Shown here piece after piece: positions 46,987 to 55,470 of a stretch of 64,000 nt of DNA. Both the position numbers and the translations under genes were made by a program. Numbering within the stretch: position 1 is the first letter of the stretch; each line of letters begins with the position of its first letter. This DNA is from Bacillus wiedmannii (GTDB lineage Bacteria > Bacillota > Bacilli > Bacillales > Bacillaceae_G): NCBI RefSeq assembly GCF_001583695.1, contig NZ_LOBC01000082.1:1-64000 (forward strand), in the 5' to 3' direction. The notes beneath the pieces were generated by a model. It was given only the letters and a program-made list of their open reading frames with translations. It ran no database searches and was not told where the DNA came from.

Positions 46987-49572
46987 ATGTCGTTTTCATG
47001 GAAACGTTTCTTACAAATCGGGAAAATTATCTTCCCATTTGTTGTATTAACAATTGTATTCTTTCAAGCAAAAAAAGAATTAGCAGGCATTTCTTTTTTA
47101 GAAGCAATCAATACAATTAAAAACATTCCAACCGGAGGAGTCTTTTTAGCAATTACACTTGGTGCATTTGCCGTATCAACAATGTTCTTTTATGACTATG
47201 TTATGCTTCGTTATTTAAAAGCTGATATACCAGTCCAAAAGATTTTTCGTATCTCATGGATTGCTAATACTTTAAATGGATTTATTGGGTTTGGTGGTCT
47301 CGTTGGAGCTGGTGTACGCACAATGCTTTATCGTCCATACATAAAAGAAAATGGCAAACTTATTAAAAGTATCGCCTGGATGACAACTGCTTTTATTAAC
47401 GGACTCGCAATTCTTTCTTTCCTCGGTCTTATTGGATTATTAGACACAAGTTTTATTTTGCATGAAAAACCGTGGCTATGGCCTGTTCTTATTTTCTTCG
47501 CCCTTTTCGTCCCTATATACATTGGCTTTTCTAAACTAAAAAATAGAAAACCAAAGCAAACCGAAGGGCAAGAAGAAGGGGAAGAAGAAAAAAATCCAAC
47601 TGTTTTATACTCATTAGTTTCATTAGTTGAGTGGGTATCTGCCGGTATTGTTATGTACGTCATACTAATATTATTTGGTATCGATATCGAATTTCAAAAG
47701 TTTTTAGGTGTGTATGTAATTGCTGCTTTAGCTGGTGTTGTTAGTCTTGTTCCTGGTGGACTTGGTTCATTTGATCTTGTCTTTTTAACTGGGCTCGGAC
47801 AATACGGCATTGATACAGGCGTATTACTACCTGCTATGTTATTATATCGCCTCGTCTATTACATTTTACCTTTCTGCCTTGGTCTTATTTTTGCAGCTTT
47901 TGAAATGACAGGCGTGGCCATTAAAAAGTTTGAAGATAAACCTTTTATTGCGCCTGCATTAGAAACAACTGGTGTTATATGGACTTTGCAGCGTGATTTT
48001 CTAGGAAAACTAGGTTCATGGGCCTCTGCTGCTTTAACAGTATTTGCTGGATTAATGGTTATTTTATCAACCATTCTACCGACAAGTATAAACAGAGCAC
48101 ACGCCTTACATATTCTAGCTCCAAAACATCTTATTCAATTTTCTTTTAGCTTATCACTAACATTTGGTATTCTCCTCCTGATCCTTTCGCGAGGGATATA
48201 TTATGGAACAAAGCGTTCTTACTATATGACGATTGTTTCTTTAATCGGAGCAGCCATCTTTAATACGCTAAAAGGGATTGATATTGAAGAGACGTTTATT
48301 TTATTAATCGTACTCGCTGTATTATATATGCTTCGTAAAAGATTTGTACGCGAGAAAATGGAAGTCTCACTTTCTGATATGGTAAAAGTTTTTATATTCT
48401 TACTCATAACTTTATATTTATATAAAAACTTAGGTATTTTATTTGCAGGTGCAAAAGAAGCTTTTAAACCTGATTTTGTCGTTCGTAATATTACGCAAGT
48501 GAAACGAAGTGCATTAGCAGCTGCCTTTTTCGTTCCTACATTTTTACTGATTGGCTCACTCATTGCCAATCGTTATCGAAATGAATTTCCCGGGCAACCA
48601 GCTAATGATAAAAGGTTGCAAAACTTTTTAGATGAACACGATGGTAATGTACTTAGTCATTTAGGATTTTTAGGAGATAAACAATTTTTCTTCAGTAGTG
48701 ATGGGAAAGCGCTCCTTCTCTTCTCTATAACTGGAAAACGTCTCGTTGTGCTAGGTGATCCAATTGGGGATCCTTCCTCCTACCGTACTGTGTTACAAGA
48801 GTTTTTAACTGAGGCTGATCGATTTGGATACATTTGTGTATTCTACCAAATAGAAAGTAAATGGATGAGTTTATATCATGATTTTGGTTACAACTTCTTT
48901 AAACTTGGTGAAGAAGCTGTCGTTGATTTGAACACATTTACAATAACAGGAAAAAAACGAGCCGGTATGCGAGCGACTTTCAACCGTTTCGAACGAGAAG
49001 GCTATACATTCTCTATTCATCAGCCACCATTCTCAAACGAATTATTTGAAGAGTTAAGAAAAGTTTCAGATGCGTGGCTCGGCGGAAAAAAAGAGAAAGG
49101 TTTTTCACTCGGATACTTTGATCGTGAATATATTAGCCGAGCACCTATCGCTACATTATGTGATGCTGATGGAAAAATCATTGCATTTACAACCTTTATG
49201 CCCGTATATCAAGACGGATCATTGTCTGTTGATTTAATGCGCTATTATCCAGATGCACCTAGCGGCATTATGGATGCAATTTTCATCCACCTATTCCAGT
49301 GGGCAAAAGAAAATGAATACCACTCCTTTAATATTGGTATGGCACCACTTTCAAATGTAGGTTTATCGACACAATCTTTTTGGTCCGAACGAGTTGCTGC
49401 TGCCATCTTTAATAATGTTCGTTATACGTATAGCTTCAGCGGGCTACGTCATTTTAAAGAAAAATATAAACCAGCATGGAGCGGTAAATATTTAGCATTT
49501 AGAAAGAATCATTCTTTACCAATTACAATGCTCTCTGTAACAAAATTAATAGGAAAAAGAAAAAACAGCTAA
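46987..49572 (+). CDS. mprF: Phosphatidylglycerol lysyltransferase / flippase MprF
   Basis: Makes lysyl-phosphatidylglycerol from Lys-tRNA and flips it to the outer leaflet, giving resistance to cationic antimicrobial peptides. The N-terminal ~520 residues contain about 14 membrane helices (flippase domain, with SLVPGGLGSFDLVFLTGLG). The C-terminal ~330 residues are the synthase (GNAT-like DUF2156 domain) with LVVLGDPIGD, GKKRAGMRATFNRFE and FNIGMAPLS. 861 residues, ATG 46987 behind AAGGAGA. Confidence 0.96.
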   Translation: MSFSWKRFLQIGKIIFPFVVLTIVFFQAKKELAGISFLEAINTIKNIPTGGVFLAITLGAFAVSTMFFYDYVMLRYLKADIPVQKIFRISWIANTLNGFIGFGGLVGAGVRTMLYRPYIKENGKLIKSIAWMTTAFINGLAILSFLGLIGLLDTSFILHEKPWLWPVLIFFALFVPIYIGFSKLKNRKPKQTEGQEEGEEEKNPTVLYSLVSLVEWVSAGIVMYVILILFGIDIEFQKFLGVYVIAALAGVVSLVPGGLGSFDLVFLTGLGQYGIDTGVLLPAMLLYRLVYYILPFCLGLIFAAFEMTGVAIKKFEDKPFIAPALETTGVIWTLQRDFLGKLGSWASAALTVFAGLMVILSTILPTSINRAHALHILAPKHLIQFSFSLSLTFGILLLILSRGIYYGTKRSYYMTIVSLIGAAIFNTLKGIDIEETFILLIVLAVLYMLRKRFVREKMEVSLSDMVKVFIFLLITLYLYKNLGILFAGAKEAFKPDFVVRNITQVKRSALAAAFFVPTFLLIGSLIANRYRNEFPGQPANDKRLQNFLDEHDGNVLSHLGFLGDKQFFFSSDGKALLLFSITGKRLVVLGDPIGDPSSYRTVLQEFLTEADRFGYICVFYQIESKWMSLYHDFGYNFFKLGEEAVVDLNTFTITGKKRAGMRATFNRFEREGYTFSIHQPPFSNELFEELRKVSDAWLGGKKEKGFSLGYFDREYISRAPIATLCDADGKIIAFTTFMPVYQDGSLSVDLMRYYPDAPSGIMDAIFIHLFQWAKENEYHSFNIGMAPLSNVGLSTQSFWSERVAAAIFNNVRYTYSFSGLRHFKEKYKPAWSGKYLAFRKNHSLPITMLSVTKLIGKRKNS

Positions 49573-49589
49573 ACATTTAGCTGTTTTTT
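49561..49589. terminator. Shared terminator of mprF and its convergent neighbour
   Basis: AAAAACAGCTAAA/TTTAGCTGTTTTT around three bases; it overlaps the ends of both convergent genes. Confidence 0.93.
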
Positions 49590-50350
49590 CTTTTTTGAAC
49601 TTGTACAATAAATTCTTTTTCATATTTCTTACCATTTATATAGAAATCTCCCCATATTTTATACGTTCCTTCTATAGGAAATGTAATACGGTATTGTAAT
49701 TGCTCATCTGTATCAACAGGTATTGCGTATAAAAAGTTTTCTCTCGTTTCGTCCACGATATAGAGCGCTTCCACTTCTCCTCTCTCTGAATGTAATTTCA
49801 ATTTCTCACCCTTTTTCGCTTGGAATTGAAATGTTAACGTCGCTGGTTCATTCGGATGCAATGCACCAAATAATAGAGAAACTTCATACTCCCCTATTTT
49901 TTTTGTAAGCACACTATCAATTGGGAATTTTACTTTTTTCTTATTTTTCTCCTCTATTTCTCTCCCAAAATCTTTCTTCGCAAATGATTTCACAGACTTG
50001 TTTTTGTCTTCATATAAAAATATTGTATATCTTTCATCTTTCGCTATTTTGGAAGATACCTTATATGATCCATTCCCTGCAAATGTAGGTTTCATTTGTT
50101 GTACATGTTTTAATTGTCCGTCTACAATAACTGCCCGAATTTGATCATTCACACCACGAACTTCGTTATTTTTATTATTTAGCAATTGAAACAAAATATC
50201 TACTTTCTCATTTCCTTTTCCATTTGACACATCCCATTTTACTTCCTGAACATCACCTACAGTCTCTGTAGTTTCCTGATACTTTTTTATGTAAAATCCG
50301 CCTACTACAATAAATAGCAAAGCAACAAGTCCAATGACAAGATTTTTCAA
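49577..50350 (-). CDS. Membrane-anchored extracytoplasmic protein with YtkA-like C-terminus
   Basis: About 257 residues. A single N-terminal helix (residues 3-22) anchors a large outside domain. The C-terminal ~110 residues look like a YtkA/FixH-type beta-sandwich (...LTFQFQAKKGEKLKLHSERG, QYRITFPIEGTYKIWGDFYI). The start is taken as TTG 50350, because AGGTG lies five bases upstream; an ATG five codons further out has no ribosome site. Function unknown; convergent with mprF. Confidence 0.72.
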   Translation of the reverse strand: MKNLVIGLVALLFIVVGGFYIKKYQETTETVGDVQEVKWDVSNGKGNEKVDILFQLLNNKNNEVRGVNDQIRAVIVDGQLKHVQQMKPTFAGNGSYKVSSKIAKDERYTIFLYEDKNKSVKSFAKKDFGREIEEKNKKKVKFPIDSVLTKKIGEYEVSLLFGALHPNEPATLTFQFQAKKGEKLKLHSERGEVEALYIVDETRENFLYAIPVDTDEQLQYRITFPIEGTYKIWGDFYINGKKYEKEFIVQVQKRKNS

Positions 50351-50489
50351 AACATCACCTACCATTTTTATTGTCTCTGTTCATACAAAACTTCTTACAT
50401 ATATATTCTAGATTATGATTTATGAAATCCTCCTGCTTTGCACATATTACAAATAATTAAAAGATTTTAATTGAAAGGATTGATAGTGT

Positions 50490-50521
50490 ATAATGCAAAT
50501 GATATTGATTTCTATCAATAC
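50490..50521 (+). promoter_or_regulatory. deoD promoter -10 and adjoining dyad
   Basis: TATAAT at 50490-50495 is followed by TATTGAT-TTCT-ATCAATA (50504-50521), a perfect 7-bp inverted repeat over the expected transcription start. The outer flanks AATG and CATT extend the symmetry. It may be an operator or a 5' hairpin; the regulator is unknown. Confidence 0.5.
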
Positions 50522-50540
50522 ATTATAAGGAGGACTTTTC

Positions 50541-51248
50541 ATGAGTGTACATATTGAAGCAAAACAAGGCGAAATTGCTGAATCTATTCTATTACCTGGT
50601 GATCCATTACGTGCAAAATATATAGCTGAAACATTTCTAGAGGACGTTACTTGCTATAATAACGTGCGTGGTATGTTAGGTTTCACTGGAACTTATAAAG
50701 GAAAACGCGTATCTGTTCAAGGTACAGGTATGGGTGTTCCTTCTATTTCTATTTATGTAAACGAATTAATCCAAAGCTACGGAGTTAAAAATTTAATTCG
50801 CGTTGGAACTTGCGGTGCGATTCAAAAAGACGTAAAAGTACGTGACGTTATTATTGCAATGACAGCTTGTACGGATTCTAATATGAACCGTTTAACATTC
50901 CCAGGTTTTGATTTTGCCCCAGCTGCAAACTTTGACCTTTTAAAGAAAGCTTACGATGCTGGAACTGAAAAAGGCTTACACGTTCGTGTTGGTAATGTTT
51001 TAACAGCAGATGTATTTTACCGCGAAAGCATGGACATGGTTAAAAAACTTGGAGATTATGGTGTACTAGCAGTAGAAATGGAAACAACTGCTCTTTATAC
51101 ATTAGCAGCGAAATACGGTGTAAATGCGTTATCTGTATTAACAGTAAGCGATCACATTTTCACTGGTGAAGAAACAACATCTGAAGAGCGTCAAACTACA
51201 TTTAACGAAATGATTGAAATCGCTTTAGATGCAGCAATTCAACAATAA
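50541..51248 (+). CDS. deoD: Purine nucleoside phosphorylase DeoD
   Basis: Trimeric/hexameric type II phosphorylase acting on 6-amino and 6-oxo purine nucleosides. Motifs are [40 protein letters not shown], and the substrate segment [12 protein letters not shown] with VSDHIFTGE. 235 residues, ATG 50541 behind AAGGAGG. Single-gene unit with its own promoter and terminator. Confidence 0.97.
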
Positions 51249-51255
51249 TACATTA

Positions 51256-51289
51256 AAGAACTCGTCATACGTCTGTCGAGTTCTTTTTA
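51256..51289 (+). terminator. Terminator after deoD
   Basis: AAAGAACTCG/CGAGTTCTTTTT stem around a 13-base loop, just after the deoD stop. Confidence 0.88.
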
Positions 51290-51404
51290 TGTGACTTTTT
51301 ATTAAAAACTACTTTCAGAAGAGACAGATTTTCTCCTCTACTTTTTTGTAACGTTTGTTATAATTAAGAAATCATTTACAGTATTTCTCACAAGAGGTGA
51401 CGCA

Positions 51405-53216
51405 GTGAAAAACAGAAGTATAGTCTTTAAACTATTTTTATTAACATCAACATTATTTACAATCATATTCCTCCTTTTTTTCTTAGGACAATCTCTATTT
51501 TTAGAGAAATTTTACATTAATAAAAAAGTAAAAACAGTTCAAACTGCTTTTGAGAAGTTCGTAAATACTTACGAAGAAAGTGGTAAAACTTATGAGGAAA
51601 TTCGAAAACTAAAACAAGAATTTCATGATAAAACAAATGCTGAAATGCAGTTTTTAAATACGAACGGCATTATTAAAAGTGACAATAATTTCTACATTGA
51701 TGTAATTAATCCTAAAAATAATAAAGCATATTCCATTCCACTCAATAATGTTTTAACGCCAGAAGAATATAATAAATTCGAAAACTTAGGATTGAAAAAA
51801 GATGGGATGATAAACGTCGTCGGTTTTGTACAAGATTCCACCATAACACCACTAGAATTGACAACAAACTATAATCGATGGCAAAACGAAAATGTCAACT
51901 CAGATTTTCAATCCATTAATGGAAACCCTGCTAAAAATAGACTTACAAGCCGATCCAAAACTGTGACTCAAATTGAGTTTACTGGTATCGTATCTAAGTT
52001 ACAGCTTCCATCCAAAGCTGATGTTCGTCTTGCAAATGATTTTGAAACATTACAAGCCGTTCAATATTTTGCAGAGATTATTAGAAATGGCACTGCTAAC
52101 TCACACCAATTAAACACTTATATAATAGATGGTGGAGAGAATATAAAAAATAGTATCTTTGTAAAACCTATTGTGGAAAATGGAAAAATTACAGAATACG
52201 CTTTTGCGATAGCATCTTTACAACCTGTTAATGAAGCGATGCTCGTTTTAAAGGATTATTATGTTTATGCCTTAATCATCGTATTTCTCGTAATTATTTT
52301 ATTATCCTTCTACTACTCAAAAATCATTGTGAAACCATTAATTAAAATGAATCGCGTTACAAAAAAAATGGCCAATTTTGATTTTAGTGAAAAATTACCT
52401 GTGACAGCAGACGATGAAATTGGCGGGCTTTCCGGTAGTATTAATACGTTATCTGTAAACTTAAAAGACCGAATCGATCGATTAAATGTTGCCAATACAA
52501 AATTACAACAAGATATTGAACGTGAACGTCAATTAGAGAAAACGCGAAAAGAATTCATTTCTGGTGTATCACACGAATTAAAAACACCACTTAGTGTAAT
52601 TAGAAGTTTCGCAGAAGGAATTAAAGATGGCGTTAGTAAAGATACGATGTATTACACAGATGTTATTTTAGAAGAAACAGAAAACATGAACAGACTTATT
52701 GTTGAAATGTTAGAATTAGCAAAACTAGAATCTGGTACGTACAAACTAGATATGACGACATTCTCAATCGGTGAATTAATTCAACAAGTCTATACAAAGT
52801 TATTATTTAGCATGGAGGAAAAGCATTTACAAGTGAACGTAGATGTAGACTCTTCTATATTCGTTAAAGCGAATCGTAGTCGTATTGAGCAAGTCGTTGT
52901 GAACTTACTTAGCAATGCAATTCGCTATACGCCAGATGGAGAAAAAATACATGTCTCCGTTATAGAACTGGAAGATATAGTAAAAGTCGAAATCGAAAAC
53001 ACAGGAAACCCTATCCCTGAAGAAAGTCTTGAAAAAATTTGGGATCGTTTCTACCGTTTAGATGCATCTCGTAGCCGTCATACTGGAGGTACCGGTCTCG
53101 GGTTATCTATTGTAAAAAACATTTTAGACCTCCACCATGCCGAGTACGGTGTATATAACACGACTAATAGTGTTGTATTCTACTTTAATTTACAAAAAGT
53201 AAAAGAAGTCAAATAA
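51405..53216 (+). CDS. Orphan membrane sensor histidine kinase
   Basis: A 603-residue transmembrane kinase: TM1 about 9-29, a ~255-residue extracytoplasmic sensor domain, TM2 about 284-306, HAMP, HisKA with the phospho-acceptor H390 in GVSHELKTPLSVIRSFAEG, and HATPase_c with IRYTPDGEKI and GTGLGLSIVKNI. GTG start behind AGAGGTGA. No response regulator lies nearby, which is unusual for a sensor kinase of this class. Ligand unknown. Confidence 0.93.
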   Translation: MKNRSIVFKLFLLTSTLFTIIFLLFFLGQSLFLEKFYINKKVKTVQTAFEKFVNTYEESGKTYEEIRKLKQEFHDKTNAEMQFLNTNGIIKSDNNFYIDVINPKNNKAYSIPLNNVLTPEEYNKFENLGLKKDGMINVVGFVQDSTITPLELTTNYNRWQNENVNSDFQSINGNPAKNRLTSRSKTVTQIEFTGIVSKLQLPSKADVRLANDFETLQAVQYFAEIIRNGTANSHQLNTYIIDGGENIKNSIFVKPIVENGKITEYAFAIASLQPVNEAMLVLKDYYVYALIIVFLVIILLSFYYSKIIVKPLIKMNRVTKKMANFDFSEKLPVTADDEIGGLSGSINTLSVNLKDRIDRLNVANTKLQQDIERERQLEKTRKEFISGVSHELKTPLSVIRSFAEGIKDGVSKDTMYYTDVILEETENMNRLIVEMLELAKLESGTYKLDMTTFSIGELIQQVYTKLLFSMEEKHLQVNVDVDSSIFVKANRSRIEQVVVNLLSNAIRYTPDGEKIHVSVIELEDIVKVEIENTGNPIPEESLEKIWDRFYRLDASRSRHTGGTGLGLSIVKNILDLHHAEYGVYNTTNSVVFYFNLQKVKEVK

Positions 53217-53243
53217 TTTGTCTTAATTTCACTAGGAGTTCAC

Positions 53244-53327
53244 ATGAAATTCACACTCTCCCTTTATAGTAGGAAACAAGTTAATCCTTTCCTTTACACA
53301 CATAAAAGAGGAGAGTGCGTGAAATGA
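53244..53327 (+). CDS. Candidate 27-residue leader peptide upstream of the recombinase
   Basis: ATG 53244 with AGGAG five bases upstream opens a 27-codon frame (MKFTLSLYSRKQVNPFLYTH, then KRGECVK) ending in TGA that overlaps the recombinase start as ATGA. The overlap would allow translational coupling. No homology recognised; it may be chance. Confidence 0.35.
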   Translation: MKFTLSLYSRKQVNPFLYTHKRGECVK

Positions 53328-53854
53328 AACAAGCAGGACAACCTATTCAAAATGAAAAACAATTAGAAACTATCAAAAATATACTTTTACAATCTTCGAA
53401 ACGTGATGGCTTATTATTCGTATTAGCTGTAAATTCTGGCTTAAAAGTAAGTGAAATCTTACAATTAAAAGTTAGTGATGTAATCGATGAACATGAAAAT
53501 GTTCGCCATTCCATTTTATTTTACAATGAAAAAGTAAAGAAACATAAATGGTTTGCTGTAAATGAAGACTTGCAGCACGCGATCGAAGACTACATGAAAG
53601 AACGTAAAACTTGGAAACGTAATGAACCATTATTAAAGTCTCAAAAAGGAACAAAATCTATTACGAGACAACATGCATGGTACATTTTAAACAAAGCTGC
53701 AAAAGAAGTTGGATTAGAAGGGATTAGCTCACATACACTTCGAAAAACTTGGGGATATTGTGCATACAAATCAGGTGTTGATATCGCATTTTTACAACAC
53801 TTCTTTGATCATAGTACTCCATCAAAAACTTTAAAGTATATCGGTATTGCTTAA
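53324..53854 (+). CDS. Minimal tyrosine recombinase (catalytic domain only)
   Basis: A 176-residue tyrosine-recombinase catalytic domain without the N-terminal arm/SAM-like DNA-binding domain. Box II has H and R in SSHTLRKTWG, a third-position histidine in FFDHST, and the nucleophile tyrosine in TLKYIGI. The first catalytic arginine is replaced by lysine (NSGLKVSEILQL), which usually reduces or abolishes strand cleavage. Start ATG 53324 eight bases after GGAGAG. It has its own terminator and no inverted repeats or att-like sites nearby, so it is not an active mobile element by itself. Confidence 0.85.
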   Translation: MKQAGQPIQNEKQLETIKNILLQSSKRDGLLFVLAVNSGLKVSEILQLKVSDVIDEHENVRHSILFYNEKVKKHKWFAVNEDLQHAIEDYMKERKTWKRNEPLLKSQKGTKSITRQHAWYILNKAAKEVGLEGISSHTLRKTWGYCAYKSGVDIAFLQHFFDHSTPSKTLKYIGIA

Positions 53855-53868
53855 TAACTCTTATACAT

Positions 53869-53904
53869 AAAAAAGGTTACCATTTATAAATGGTAACCTT
53901 TTTT
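53869..53904 (+). terminator. Terminator after the recombinase gene
   Basis: Perfect AAAAAGGTTACCATTTA palindrome followed by TTTTTTATG. Confidence 0.95.
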
Positions 53905-53973
53905 ATGTTTCACATTCTCTTTTCTTGTCTCTCCTATATTGTAGTGGTACTCTAATAGTAAGGGGGAGAAATT

Positions 53974-54168
53974 ATGAACACATTAACAATTGAATTACCG
54001 AAAGAAACGGCTGAAAAACTTGATTTATTAAAACAAGCTTATGAAAAGAAAACAGGTGCTTCCATTTCTGAGAGTACTCTTGTTCAAACACTTATCTCAA
54101 AAGAGTTTATCCAAGCGATAACTCCTTTTGATTTACAACAATTCGTCACTGGAAAAGAACAGCATTAA
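53974..54168 (+). CDS. Small ribbon-helix-helix-like protein
   Basis: A 64-residue protein opening MNTLTIELPKETAEKLDLLK, which has the beta-strand/helix pattern of ribbon-helix-helix DNA-binding proteins (e.g. CopG/Arc type), followed by a second helix (SESTLVQTLISKEFIQ). Start ATG with AAGGGGGAG upstream. No toxin partner gene follows; its own terminator overlaps the stop. Function unknown. Confidence 0.68.
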   Translation: MNTLTIELPKETAEKLDLLKQAYEKKTGASISESTLVQTLISKEFIQAITPFDLQQFVTGKEQH

Positions 54169-54184
54169 TTGCTGTTCTTTTTTT
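54155..54184 (+). terminator. Terminator at the end of the small RHH-like gene
   Basis: AAGAACAGCA/TGCTGTTCTT around TTAAT followed by TTTTTG; includes the stop codon. Confidence 0.93.
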
Positions 54185-54314
54185 GATATTTTATTAGGAG
54201 TTTACTAGCATTCTCCCCCGAAAAACTTCTTTGCTTCAGCCAAACCTTTTATCAAGAATCTTCCTACCCGTTAATGTCTCATAAAAAGTTTATTATTTAT
54301 TTTTCGGAAAACTA

Positions 54315-54343
54315 TTGACAATGATAATGATAACCATTATCAT
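54315..54343 (+). promoter_or_regulatory. Promoter with strong Fur box for the sRNA candidate
   Basis: TTGACA (54315-54320) and TATCAT (54338-54343) are exactly 17 bases apart. The 19-mer GATAATGATAACCATTATC at 54323-54341 differs from the Fur consensus GATAATGATAATCATTATC at a single base and fills the whole spacer. Confidence 0.8.
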
Positions 54344-54349
54344 TTATTA

Positions 54350-54460
54350 CGAAGCCAACAATTGATGAATCAACCAAACGCTCAGTAACATTGTTACCCC
54401 TCTTTTTCATATAGAAAGGCACTGTACATTCCCCCTGTTTGTACAGTGCCTTTCTTGTTT
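54350..54460 (+). ncRNA. fsrA: Iron-responsive small RNA candidate, FsrA-like
   Basis: A ~110-nt transcript is predicted from the Fur-controlled promoter to the hairpin AAAGGCACTGTACA/TGTACAGTGCCTTT (54415-54453). It contains no open frame with a ribosome site. Two C-rich single-stranded patches (TTACCCCTCTTTTTC near 54394 and the terminator loop TTCCCCCTGTT) resemble the C-rich seed regions by which B. subtilis FsrA pairs with G-rich ribosome sites of iron-using mRNAs. Identification as FsrA is inference from these features. The rest of the gap (54185-54314) shows nothing. Confidence 0.65.
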
Positions 54461-54464
54461 ATTA

Positions 54465-55310
54465 TCATTCAAACAAATTTAATTGCTCAGGCTTCGGCTC
54501 ACCATATGTAATGTTCATCATTTTCATAAGCTGTTTCGCATTATCCGCTGCATCTCCGCCCGAATTATTGTTAAATAGTACATATATGTCCTTTGTCTTC
54601 TTTTTTAATTGCTCTAGTCTTTCTACCCATTCTTCTAATTCTTTATTGTTGTAGCGATATAAGCAACGAACCGCTCTCCAATTTTCCCCTTTATCAAGCC
54701 ACCCATGAACATTCCTACCATGAAAACGTATTAACACCATCTCTGCATTCGTTACTTCTAATACGAGCGGTACCGAACCTATCCCGGCCTGCGGCTCATC
54801 GCAAATGGTATGAATCCATTTCTCATGTTCTAGAAACTGTATCGTCTTATCTTTCATTTCGGGATAAAACCATGTTTGATTTCGAAATTCTATGGCACAC
54901 GGTAAACCTTCCATTTTTTCTTTCGTATATCGAAGAAAATCCACATTTTTCTTTTTACAATCAAACCATGGTGGATATTGAAATAAAATCATTTTTAATT
55001 TATCAGCTTCTATTAAAGGCAGAATAGATTGTTTGTACACATCAAACATCTCATCAAACGTAGAAAAAGGGATTTCACCTTTCATATGTCCTGTCATTCC
55101 TTGATATGCTTTTACTATAAAAGCAAAATCTTTCGGTGTTTCCATTGCCCATTTTGTATAGTTTCGTGCAGGTTGCATCGCATAAAACGAACTATCCACT
55201 TCCACTATAGGAAAATACTCACTATATGTTCGTAATTTATTTCTATTTTCATAGGGATCTATATATAAAGAATCATGATCTCCCCACCCTGTCACTCCAA
55301 TGAAAAGCAA
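54465..55310 (-). CDS. DUF72 domain protein (YecE/YunF type)
   Basis: A 281-residue soluble TIM-barrel-like protein of the DUF72 family. Seen are the N-terminal FIGVTGWG, the EVDSSFYAMQPARNYTKWAMETP segment, CAIEFRNQTWF, VLIRFHGRNVHGW and the C-terminal YVLFNNNSGGDAADNA. TTG start six bases after GGGAGGG. Activity is not established for the family. Its 3' end is five bases from the sRNA terminator. Confidence 0.92.
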   Translation of the reverse strand: MLFIGVTGWGDHDSLYIDPYENRNKLRTYSEYFPIVEVDSSFYAMQPARNYTKWAMETPKDFAFIVKAYQGMTGHMKGEIPFSTFDEMFDVYKQSILPLIEADKLKMILFQYPPWFDCKKKNVDFLRYTKEKMEGLPCAIEFRNQTWFYPEMKDKTIQFLEHEKWIHTICDEPQAGIGSVPLVLEVTNAEMVLIRFHGRNVHGWLDKGENWRAVRCLYRYNNKELEEWVERLEQLKKKTKDIYVLFNNNSGGDAADNAKQLMKMMNITYGEPKPEQLNLFE

Positions 55311-55470
55311 ATATATCCCTCCCTTTTTAACTTCACCTTCTATTCATTCTACTCACTTCCCGAACACTTCAGCTAATCAATTTTATTAAGTAGCCCCTTC
55401 TTTCAGAGTATCCGTATAAAAATATGATATACTAGATGGAAGAATTTTTAAATTGAGGGGTTATTTATTT

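Noticed and set aside
53324-54184. Integrase plus RHH-like gene as an integrated mobile element or toxin-antitoxin pair
   Set aside because: No flanking direct or inverted repeats, no tRNA target, no cargo or toxin gene, and each gene ends in its own terminator.
54593-55027. A 144-codon plus-strand frame opposite the DUF72 gene
   Set aside because: Antisense shadow of a conserved gene, with no ribosome site or recognisable product.
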